Origin: Glandiceps talaboti
Taxonomy: Eukaryota; Hemichordata; Enteropneusta; Spengelidae
Reading direction: 5' to 3'
Length of the DNA: 64,000 nucleotides
Assembly (NCBI RefSeq): GCF_964340395.1
Contig: NC_135560.1
Location: 5,104,498 to 5,168,497, forward strand
Shown one piece after another: positions 53,961 to 64,000 of this stretch. A model generated the notes under the pieces. It made no database searches. It saw only the letters and a list, made by a program, of their open reading frames with translations, and had not been told where the DNA came from. A program made the translations under genes and the position numbers. Within the stretch, counting starts at the first letter, position 1. Each line of letters starts with the position of its first letter.

Positions 53961-55599
53961 CAAACTATTTCTGTGGTCCAGCCATAAACTCTGTATTCAT
54001 CCATCAGTTTAATTGTAATATTTATTCCACTGTCTTTTGTACTTTCTCTCTTGTTATGTTGATATGATTGTGAGTTTGTGGCAATTAAAATACTATATCT
54101 AAAATACATTATGAGGCAAATATATAAAATCAATATTGTCAGGTGGACAATCTGGAAAATTAAATTTGATAAATTAAAGTCAATATTCAAAATACTACAA
54201 CAAAGACCACTATACGTTGTTATACATGTACATCTGTGAACGGCACAGTGTTTAATAACATTAAATTTACTGGCATCAGGTTTGTAAACTTTCTAGTTCT
54301 CCGATCCGGCATCTGTGGAACTTTAAAATGTAACTTGAAAAGCATATATGGACTATCATAAACATTACTTACACACTTGTAAAAAATACCATGTCTAAAA
54401 ACATCCTCCGTTGCGCTGAGAGGGGATTGGCAAATCGAAAAACTTGCATAATGTGCATATTGTGTCGGTTAAAAATTATTCCGTTTAATGAATTTTCCAG
54501 AACCCTTTCAATGCTAGCCTGTGGTTTATTTTGGCAAGGTGACCAAATGATTGAGCCCTATTCCAGAATACTCCCCATGGGTGATCAAGGTATGCTGTTC
54601 CTGCGCCAAACCACAATTGAATGGGGTTGGCTAAGTATCTCCAAATATAGATTACGACCCAACCTCTCCTTGCAAATCCCACACTTATAAAGAAATCTCT
54701 TATTATGTATGAACACTGAAGTCGATTACCACTGTTATTTTATACTAGTGTATCATACATTTGCACATCTCCAGAATACGGGAAGTATGCCATATAACTG
54801 CACAAATGAAAATCAGCGTCAACGTTTTTGTGTGAGCTTGAAGGGAAGAGGGAACTGGGAAACAATTTGTACAAAATATTTTCTCATCAGCCCCCACCCC
54901 TTCCTAAGTGCTGTTCGTTCCCTCGGTTTGCATTTGCGCGGAAATGTAATTCAGGCCAGATATACTCTCTGTCTAAAATAGGTGGAACAACATTATCCAC
55001 ATATTAGGGCAAGAAATGGCAAGACAACTAGTTTATTACTGTTGCAAGCTTCATAAGACAGTTGATTTCTCGGGATTCAATTACGATATGAGCAGTCAAA
55101 TTTTTGGTCGCTTCTTTCTTTATGTGAGGAGGATTTAATTTAGAAGTGTTTAAGACGATTTTTATGAAGATAGCACACTCGAGTAAACATATAACTATCA
55201 ATCCAACAATATATACCAATGACAACTGTCAATCAAACGTGTCACGTGAACTGATTGCTTTGGTAAATGAAAATATAATTTCATTGAGACACTGACCCGC
55301 CCCTGTGCTACATCCAAGTGGGACACACAGAAGTATCTTTATACGCATATAAAGTCCAGATACGTCCTGATAAAGGAAGTCAAAAGTACAAACCATGTTT
55401 GGCAGTGTCATTTTATTTTGGTACATGCAAATGTATAATTGCTTTTTCTTCTGAGCTAACATAAAATGGAATATTAATGCTAGTACCTTTAGAATTCAAA
55501 CTGTTCTTACTACATTTATCAAGTAAACAAATATACCTCACGTCTGAATAAAGACTTGAATATGTGCTGAACAAGAAAAAATGAATCGATTAACTAGAG
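53961..55599. other. No gene recognised
   Basis: Short frames on both strands (for example 54391-54690) lack domains. Confidence 0.5.
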
Positions 55600-55700
55600 A
55601 TTCAATTCAATTCAATTCAATTCAAAAACTTTACTGTCCATTAAATTAAAAACATATAATGGAAAATTTCCTTCTGGCATTTCAGAAATCCCAATACGAA
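55599..55700 (-). mobile_element. Possible retroposon 3' end with pentanucleotide tail
   Basis: (ATTCA)n at 55599-55626 is followed by AAAACTTTACTGTCCATTAA. Read on the minus strand this is a unique end followed by a (TTGAA)n tail, the usual finish of a LINE or SINE 3' end. The upstream body was not recognised. Confidence 0.35.
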
Positions 55701-55907
55701 TAAAAACGCTATCACAGACAACATACCACCAGACAGACAAATGTACAACAATACTATGTAGGTCTATGGAAATATATACAGTACTAAAATCCAAACACAG
55801 TTATTACAAATCAGTGATTCTTACATTAATACTTTGGTGACTTCTGCACAAATGTTGAAGACATTCATTGACATCACTGTACCAGTCATTCTGTAACGTA
55901 CACGTAC

Positions 55908-58900
55908 TATAGCGTAGAATGCCTGCCAATATTCGAAAATACAATACTACAATGACTATATGCAATACTGCAATGACTATATGCAATACTGCAATGACTA
56001 TATGCGATATGACTACATGAGATGACTATATGCGATATGACTACATGAGGTGACTACATGCGATATGACTACATGCGATGTGACTACGAGATGACTACAT
56101 GCGATATGACTACATGAGATGACTACATGCGATATGACTACATGAGATGACTACATGCGATATGACTACATGAGATGACTACATGCGATATGACTACATG
56201 AGGTGACTACATGCGATATGACTACATGCATGCGATGTGACTACATGAGATGACTACATGCGATATGACTACCTGAGATGACTACATGCGACATGACTAC
56301 ATGAGATGACTATATGCAATACTGCGATGCGAGATGATGACATGATATGCGGCGATTTTGTAATGACGTTATGCCATTCAATACGCACAATACGAGTATT
56401 GATATGAAACAAGCTAGGGAGTACTCCTCAGCATGTTGCACCGTTGCACGTGGTAAGAGGTGGACCATTTGATATCCGGGGGGGGGGGGGCTTGGAAGAT
56501 TTCGGGGAAAAAAAGATGCCAAATGGATTTGCTTGAAAAAAAATCCGGATATGAGAGGGTGATGGAAAAAAAGACGGACCACTACTGCTAGAAAAAAAAT
56601 GTCTTGGCAGGGAAATGATGCACAGGTTCGAGTATACTGTTCAACTTGCTCGTACCTCTCCAACCAGGACACTTGTCAAATCATGACAAACAGTTTCAAA
56701 CACATGTCAGGTACCAGTCAGTTTCGTTAGCATGTGGTACATATATATATATATTTGTTCTTTTCTCTGTTTCTTTCGTAAATGGTTTAAATATTACTTC
56801 ATGTAAGGGTTCATAAATAACTATACATAACATTATACATATAATACATGTATTACCTAGCTACCACACTAGTTACAGAACATGCCATGTAAGTGTTTGG
56901 CTGTTTCACAATCAGTGCTTCACTTATCTTACACTTTGGGGCAAAAGTGAACTTGAAGGTTTTGTAATGGTAACCTTCATACTATTGGATAGTTTATAAA
57001 AGAACTTAATCTAAATTGTTCTAGTCTCTTCAGTATGAATTTGTCAAAAGGGATGCTATACTTCCTATTTCAGACACTACATGTATCGACACCACAACTC
57101 AAATTCAAGTTTCTATTGTACACTAGGTATGACCTCCTAAAGTGCTCTAACACATCATTAACTTTACTATACATGCAATATCAATGTCCCTATACCAATG
57201 TTACAGGCCCACTTTTATAACATGGAAAACTTAGGTAAAAAGTTATATTTACTTTTAGCTTTTCGATGCTTGGCAATATATATCTCAGAGGCTATGCATA
57301 ACCTAAAAATTGCCTAAATAGAAACAAAAAACTGCAGATCCGGCGGGGGGGGACCCCTTGCACTCCATCACCCCAGAGGCCACTCATTCGTTAAACCAAC
57401 AATACGATTCACCAAAATTGGTAAAAAAAAACGTAGACATGTCCAAGCCTCAAATCAAAGTTCTTCCCTCCACCTCTTACTGTCAAGATGCTATGGAACT
57501 TTATTTCAAACATGTTTCAACCTTATGTAGTTGCTTTTTACATGTTAGAGCTGCCTTGTAAAGCTTGTAAATTATTGTCTGAAAGTGTCTGTGAATAGCC
57601 TAAACATTGCCTTTAGAAGTAAAAAACCTCCAGGGCTTCTAGGGGGGACCCCCAAGAACCCCCCGTAAGAGGTAGACATGTTCCAGTCTCAAATCAAAGT
57701 TCTTTCCTCCAACTCTTACTGTCAAGATGCTATGAAACTTTATTTCAAAAATGTTTCAACCTCACAGAGTTGCTTTTTACATGTTAGAGCTGTCTTGTAA
57801 AATTTGTAAATTATTGTCTGAAAGTGTCTGTGAATAGCCTAAACATTGCCTTTAGAAGTAAAAATCCTCCAGGCCGTTTTGTAGAACCCTAGAACCCCCC
57901 CCCCCCCATTCACACACACAATAACACACAAGAGGTGAACATATCCCAGTCTCAAAGCTCTTCCCTCTACAACTTACTGTCAGATGCTATGAAACTTTAT
58001 TCAGGGGGGTCAGTGACTTTTTGTCGGCCCAATGGAAAAAAAACACTGACACCCCCATCCCCCAAGCTTGAGAAACTGACTGGTCTATCTGAATGTTTGA
58101 GCTCACCAATCAAGTTTCCGATTTGTATTTTCAGTGTGTCACCATATCATGGCATAAAAACTGTCAACGATGTTTATTTAATTGAAAATCAAACATGTAT
58201 GAAATATGTTGTTTTCTAAATATAATATGTGTGTCATAGAACATCATTTTACTCTCTCTATTACCGTGTGCCAAAACCAAACAGAAAATTGTGGCAACAA
58301 ATGTAGGTGTTCAACATTGACGTAAAAAAAATACGGATATCTCAGAAAAGCAAAGAAAAAAAAAGTTGTCAGCATAGGCGAAGGAGAAAAAAATAATTCT
58401 CAGGCAAGCAGGTGGGAAAAAAATAATGACTCTCCACCAATCTTCAAAGCCCCCAGGATATCGAATGGTCTACCCCTTATGCATATTGAATAATCTACGA
58501 ATGGCATAACGTCATTACAAAATCGCCGCATATCATGTCATCATCTCGCATCGCAGTATAGCATGTAGTCATCTCATGTAGTCATATCGCATGTAGTCAT
58601 CTCATGTAGTCACATCGCATGTAGTCACCTCATGTAGTCATATCGCATGTAGTCATCTCATGTAGTCATATCGCATGTAGTCATCTCATGTAGTCATCTA
58701 ATGTAGTCGCATCGCATGTAGTCACCTCATGTAGTCATATCGCATGTAGTCATCTCATGTAGTCACATCGCATGTAGTCATATCGCATGTAATCATCTCA
58801 TGTAGTCATATCGCATATAGTCATTGCAGTATTGCATATAGTCATTGCAGTATTGCATATAGTCATTGCAGTATTGCATATAGTCATTGCAGTATTGAAT

Positions 58901-58931
58901 TTTCGAATATTGGCAGGCATTCAACGCCATA
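55908..58931. mobile_element. Foldback DNA element with tandem-repeat arms, copy 2 (complete)
   Basis: Both ends are present: left TATAGCGTAGAATGCCTGCC (55908) and right GGCAGGCATTCAACGCCATA (58912-58931), which are inverted. Each end runs into TACAATACTGCAATGACTATATGC units, then the 28-bp arrays (to 56310 and from 58565), then GCGGCGATTTTGTAATGACG and its complement. The interior repeats copy 1, with poly(G)/poly(C) tracts and repeated GTAGACATGT(C/T)CCA blocks at 57432 and 57673. No transposase is seen, so it would need proteins from elsewhere. Confidence 0.93.
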
Positions 58932-59300
58932 CAATCACACTGAATCATTTGTTCAAGAATATGAAGTACATGTAATGTGTTCTCAACATATAACATTCGA
59001 TTGAACTGAACACTCCAAAATATGTCCATGGAAACAACATAACATATCTATATGCCTAGAATGGCCATGGTATGATAAGTGAAACCGACTGATGAAGAGA
59101 CTTGGTTTCGAAACGATCATCTAGAAGAATCAACTATTACCGATCCGGGAACGTATCGCCAAAAGTTTCCCCACACAAACCAACCCAAAATTCTGAGGGG
59201 TTCCAACCTGTACATAACAACCACACAGCTGGTTAACTCTAACCAAACTGCCATACAACCTGGATGAACTTTGTCCATGTTCGGAGCCCCCCCCCCCCCT
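58932..59300. other. No gene recognised
   Basis: A short plus frame (59079-59267) has no domain. It ends at a poly(C) tract (59287-59300). Confidence 0.45.
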
Positions 59301-59306
59301 CCCCTT

Positions 59307-59400
59307 ACACCATTTGATACATTGCAAACTATATTATAGTATATACAAAGCAAAGGGATAAATTATTCAGTGTAATTTATAATTATCAATTCAGAAAAGA
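59307..59400 (+). mobile_element. LINE C-terminal scrap, second copy
   Basis: CATTTGATACATTGCAAA then TATATACAAAGCAAAGGGAT and TATTCAGTGTAATTT match 34014-34075, with an 11-bp insertion. It is too short to assign more closely. Confidence 0.6.
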
Positions 59401-59456
59401 AAGAGCAATATAAATTTATAATGCATAACATTAGCCTATTTCATTGTAGTGATAGT

Positions 59457-59819
59457 ATTTCAAAATACCTTGCAGCTGTACGTTTTGTTGATACAGCCAC
59501 ATAGGAACCAATAAATAAACTGCATATGCCACACTTCAATATAGAAAGATCACATTTTTGCTACATTTAGTCTAAATGAACTAAACCATTTCAATGTATT
59601 GCAACTCCATGCAGACATTCGAGCGCCAATGTTTTTCTTAGTATCAAACACCTAGGGCGCGTAAAATGTTCTCATTTGATGTCTTTATGGTAGCACGTGT
59701 AGTTCATGTCACTTAGACTAAATGTAGCAAGAAACTGTGCTCATTCAATCCTGCTATACAGTTATTTATTGGTTTCTGCGTGGTTATATCAAAAGAAAAG
59801 CTGCACGGTATTTTGAAAT
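59457..59819. mobile_element. Palindromic MITE with ~130-bp arms
   Basis: Left arm: ATTTCAAAATACCTTGCAGC, ACCAATAAATAAACTG, TTGCTACATTTAGTCTAAAT. Right arm is the complement in reverse order: ACTTAGACTAAATGTAGCAA, CAGTTATTTATTGGTTTCTG, GCTGCACGGTATTTTGAAAT. The central ~110 bp are not inverted. No coding content. Confidence 0.88.
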
Positions 59820-62513
59820 TGACTGTCTTTATTACATTTATGTGCCCAAATAGAATTGGCATTATTTTCTATACGGACGTAATAAAGCTATATCTTATCA
59901 TGTATAACACAGAAACTGAGAGAATCAGTAGGTCTGGAGTGATAGTATGATACCCACAAGTTTGACACACCAACTAGTAGTTGGAAACAGTCACTGAAAA
60001 CTGGGACAGTTGTCGCAGCATAGCCTCAGGATACAACTTTAGAGGTTTGAAAAAGTGGGCGTATTTAATGAGAACCTTTCTGCAAGTTGCAGTGGTTTAT
60101 ATGTGGACATATATGTGAAAGAAAACCAAACCACGTGAACTTGATATGATGTAATTACATAACAAATACACGAAAACATTCAAATAAAAAATGGGTCAAG
60201 GAGAAGTCATTGTAGGTCAACAACTGAAAAAAAGTCTGTAGACAGTTGATGCTAAACTCGTTGCCATTGATACATTCCATATGAGCTTTATTTATACAAG
60301 GGAAAGTTAACAAACTCCTACTCTACCGTTAGTCCCTTTGTTTTCAACCCAATCCACCTATAATTCCTTAAGTAAACTAATTTAGTAGACAAACAAAGAG
60401 CTGATAGTCTCAACACCATGAGGGGGGGGGGGTATTGCTATGTCAAAAACTGGTTGTTGAAAATACTATAGAAGGGACCGCCTTAATGTCTATAATCTGA
60501 AATATATTAATAAATATAATCATTCATTGTAAAGTTTGCATGACATTAATAGTGTCATGAGTAACTTGTCCTAGCCTTGTGGGGGGGGGGGGTAACCCTT
60601 GCCTATCCTGTCAACATAAAGTAACTTCTAGACTGATTAACAGAGAGGTATTTTGAGGTTCACCTTTGCATCGTTTGGCGAATGTTATCACGAAGAGGAT
60701 CTAGGAATATGAATGGTAAATATCAAACAGTTCAGGGAATTAATTATAAAATTGTATTCACTGGACTGTTTCATGTGCTACCTCGATGCATATACTAATT
60801 AAAAGCGATTCTTATACCATATCAAAACAAATGTTGAAATGGTTAGTCATCGCCTAACTAAACACCAAGGCCATTTATATGCTTCCATTAATCTACTTGG
60901 TGACGAGGTAGTGGGATTAATTTACACTCAACCATAACATGAATATGTCATTTGCTTTTAAGTAGGAATTTTCTCAGTCAACCGATAAAAAATAATTGTA
61001 GCAGAAGCGATATTGTAGAAAAGGGGAGGAAATTACCCAAATAATAAATGTAGCCATAACGGTACGTCACAGTGACAATACTGAGTATACCAAAAAATAC
61101 AAAGAAATGGCAAATCGGTTATGCAATAATTATACAGTTATAAAAAGTCAGTGCGATAACTTGGTAGATATTACTGTCTAAAGTTTTGACACATGTCCAT
61201 GTACTACAGGGACCCAAGGCTTAGCTAGCTATGTTCACGGCAAAAAATAAACAAACATACAATTAACAACAACAAAATTAAACATAATTATTTTCAACAC
61301 TGACAAAAAGTATTAAATTGCGAGTGCAATACGGTCACCCTGCGTAATCATCGACCCTATTCGAAACGGTTCTCGACAGAATTACCTAGGTGCTTACTTC
61401 CATCAGCAAAATGCCACTCCATCTCAGTAATATATCTCTAAAGAATCTTGATCCTGTAGAATCCATTAATAAATCTAGATATGCGATTAAGTGATCATAA
61501 ATTTGAAATTGAAAGAGGACGATATAACAAATTGTGTAAATGTTGTAATACGTCACTCATTATGCTTATGTTGAATAACATTTGCTATTTCCTATGTACA
61601 GTCTCCTCTATATGATAGTTACAGAAGAGCGTAGTTTTTAAATGTGAGGATAATATAATCAACTTTAATGTCCTCCTAGAAGAAAATAAGATGAATAGAA
61701 GGAAAGTATGTCTAATAAAAATATTTCAATAACTCTAGGCCAATATCTTAATTCAATAAAGATGACTTCACCTCAAAGTTTAACTGTTATGAATGCATAT
61801 TAATTTATTTAAAATGTTACTAGTAACAAGACTTTTGGAATTTGGCGTAATTTTGGTTATACAGTATTTGTTATTTTCATTTAATGTACCTTTTATAGTA
61901 ATCCCCGGGAGATTTACTAAACAAATAAATAAATGCATCCATATCACCATTTCCACTGTAAATGTGTCTGGATTCAAGGAAACATCCAATGTGGTCTAAG
62001 GGAATGAGGAAGCTAAGCTTATAGCGATTTAATATGTAGCATGTCAGTGCAGCTGATACAAGGTAAACACAGTTCATTACCCTGGGTATACCTATGACCT
62101 GTTCATGTGATAGAGGGACGTCGAGTATCTATCTCGGCAGATCTCGCCATATGACCTGAAGCCAGCAGCTGTAGGTAAGGTATGCAACAATGACCATAGT
62201 GTGTGGAGGGGTCTAAGGACCGGAAGTAACCCCGTCTTTGATAGGCCGACATTGTGTTGCGGTACTTGATACAGCGACACCCTTTAAGGACATTATCACC
62301 ATAAAAGATGGGGGGGAGGCTTTCAAAGGAACGTCGTGAATTATACGAATCTGAAAGTCTGCACCGCTACTATACTCGCGTCCTAATATAAAGATTTTAC
62401 TAAATTTTTCGGAAATAAAGCCAGGTTATACTGATCAAAATAGTAAACAAAGGTGACTGTCGACTTTTTACAGTAATTATTGTTATTTAATTACAATTAG
62501 TAGTATATAGTAG
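59820..62513. other. No gene recognised
   Basis: AT-rich with two poly(G) tracts (60421, 60581). Frames at 61780-62280 lack domains. Confidence 0.5.
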
Positions 62514-62666
62514 ATGTTATTCCCCAATATTTTTCTTCGTTCAACCAAGGAAAATACGAGTGATCTAAGGGACCTTTGTCACTACGAGTCGCTAGACGAG
62601 TAGTGCCAACCCTTAGAGTCACAAGTATTTTCCGGATGAATGAAGAGAAATATTGGAGAATAACAT
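62514..62666. mobile_element. Palindromic MITE, same family as the 19-kb array unit
   Basis: Arms GTTATTCCCCAATATTTTTC and the complement of GAAATATTGGAGAATAAC. Inside are GGAAAATACGAGTGATCTAAGGG and its inverted partner CTTAGAGTCACAAGTATTTTCC. The centre is CACTACGAG/CGAGTAGTG. The MITE at 19152-19310 has the same order: GTTACTCCCC, GTACTCGTGAACTAAGG, CACTACTCG, TAGATAACTTGTATTTTCC, GTCCAATAAC. Confidence 0.9.
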
Positions 62667-64000
62667 AATTATACCAGCGCAAGTAATATCAAAGACAAAT
62701 TAGGGAAAATAATGACAATTTTGAATGTTTTGACTCATATTTCGAATACAGCAGTACCAGTAACATAGATATGTGTTGTCATGACGTAGAACCAGAGTAT
62801 ATATTCCATATTGTTTTCTAACTTGGTTTGTGTGTGGTATAATACTTAGTGTGCAATGCCTGTCAAACTTAACTTTCAAAAAATATGATCTAATTTTAGC
62901 GAAAATACATTTCATGCAGAACATAAATATTAAGTTGAGTAATTAACTTAGGCCTACTGCTTAGTTGACAACTTCTTTCTCTCTATATTTTGGAGTATAA
63001 ATATACTAATTTATTGTCATAAGCTTATATAAAATTGCTATGTTCACATCATGGGGACCCGAGTCATCTCTTATCTAAATTGATACACTGTTTTTTGGGC
63101 TGCACTCAGATTGGATATGTGAGATGTTCTATTCACCATAGCCTTGACTTAAATCACGACCTCGGTAACTTGTAAATATTTTTTGCTAATAATGATTGCT
63201 ACGAATTACATCATCAAGTGGGACTAGTCTGCAGCCGGTCTGAATGCTTTCACACACTGGAGGAAAGGTCTGATCAAATGACAAACAAAAAAGAAGATAA
63301 ACTTACTGCTTCTACACACACACACACACGCATATATATCCAGATGCCAGTTACATGTAATTGTGATGTCACCGACAGGGAGTTTTCTCCCATGAAGGCT
63401 GCACACAGTGAGGCTCAAAAACCATGGCAGAAATTGGCGAAGATGTAATTCAAAGTCGCTTAACTTTAATATGTTTCATTGTATTTCCCAAATTCACATG
63501 CATATCAATGAAATACACAAAGCAAAATTATCTAAAGGTGCAAATATGTTTGATTGGACCTTTCCTCTAAAGGGGAATGCCACGCCATGAAATAGAGGCA
63601 TTTTTGTAAACTTTGGACTATAGAGAGTAATTTTATGATTTTACATCAAAATTATTGGCCATCTAGATATTGTTTAGTGCCAGCCTTTATTAGCGTCGCA
63701 CTTTGTCTCATGGAGCTAGTCTCATAAAATTAATATGGTTGTTCCATTCATGTGTGGAAATTAAATAAATGTACTAGGCAACAAAAGGCAAGGCAACTCA
63801 TGAATATTCAATGTGTATATTTTGTTCTTTGCACATATGCAGCAGGGTTCAACGATTCCATATTATTATGAGGCCGGCCCCCATGAGACATTGCGTGACC
63901 GCTAGTACATGTAATACTAGTAATGGCACAGACAAGCCTTCCTTGTCTCCATGATAAAGGGCTACCACTATAGGCAATTAGCGCGTAATGTATAAAGTGA
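62667..64000. other. No gene recognised
   Basis: AT-rich. It includes a short (CA)n at 63316-63328. Open frames of up to 76 codons show no domain. Confidence 0.5.

Overview
The window looks like AT-rich, repeat-laden chromosomal DNA of a marine invertebrate, probably an invertebrate deuterostome (hemichordate, echinoderm or amphioxus-like). The evidence is spliceosomal introns, a single FRMD3/FRMD5-type gene, non-LTR retrotransposons, a tRNA-derived SINE of the kind common in marine invertebrates, an animal CACTA/EnSpm-like transposase and many foldback elements and satellites. The phylum cannot be fixed from sequence alone. Nothing here is prokaryotic.

Layout. 1-6.1 kb: the 3' half of a FERM-domain gene (six exons, + strand), from the FERM C-lobe through the FERM-adjacent segment to a C-terminal transmembrane helix and an unusually long tail. 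Its introns hold a microsatellite-plus-core-repeat element (1.6-2.5 kb), a minisatellite that copies the exon 3 splice donor (3.1-3.5 kb) and a LINE 3' fragment (4.1-4.4 kb). 6.1-17.8 kb: minisatellites and a few speculative exons, with no secure gene. 17.3-21.4 kb: segment A of a triplicated region with a small minus-strand exon, a tandem array of a roughly 435-bp unit (MITE plus exon-like block), and a SINE. 21.5-27.1 kb: a small ORF, a long minisatellite and a broken CACTA-like transposase gene into which a hairpin-ended element has inserted. 27.9-34.5 kb: duplicated, decaying exons of a coiled-coil gene of unknown function, around a CpG-richer block.

35.4-45 kb: a reverse-transcriptase fragment, a 2.7-kb foldback element with tandem-repeat arms, segments B and C of the triplication, a 51-bp satellite and a second kind of foldback element with arms of about 430 bp. 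45.4-48.7 kb: a satellite array of 20 dimeric monomers with higher-order structure. 49.5-50.1 kb: an unassigned 213-codon ORF. 50.7-53.8 kb: a nearly full-length but disabled CR1/L2-group LINE. 55.9-58.9 kb: a second, complete copy of the tandem-arm foldback element. 59.3-62.7 kb: a LINE scrap and two palindromic MITEs. The rest is featureless AT-rich sequence.

The most distinctive signals are: (1) an intronic minisatellite that carries about seven extra copies of a splice donor; (2) a satellite whose conserved core also occurs, inverted, in a microsatellite-bearing element 43 kb away; (3) foldback elements whose terminal arms are themselves tandem arrays; and (4) tandemly or segmentally duplicated minus-strand exon-like blocks with intact splice signals. 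Exon structures come from splice signals and phase bookkeeping by eye; no alignment or search was run.
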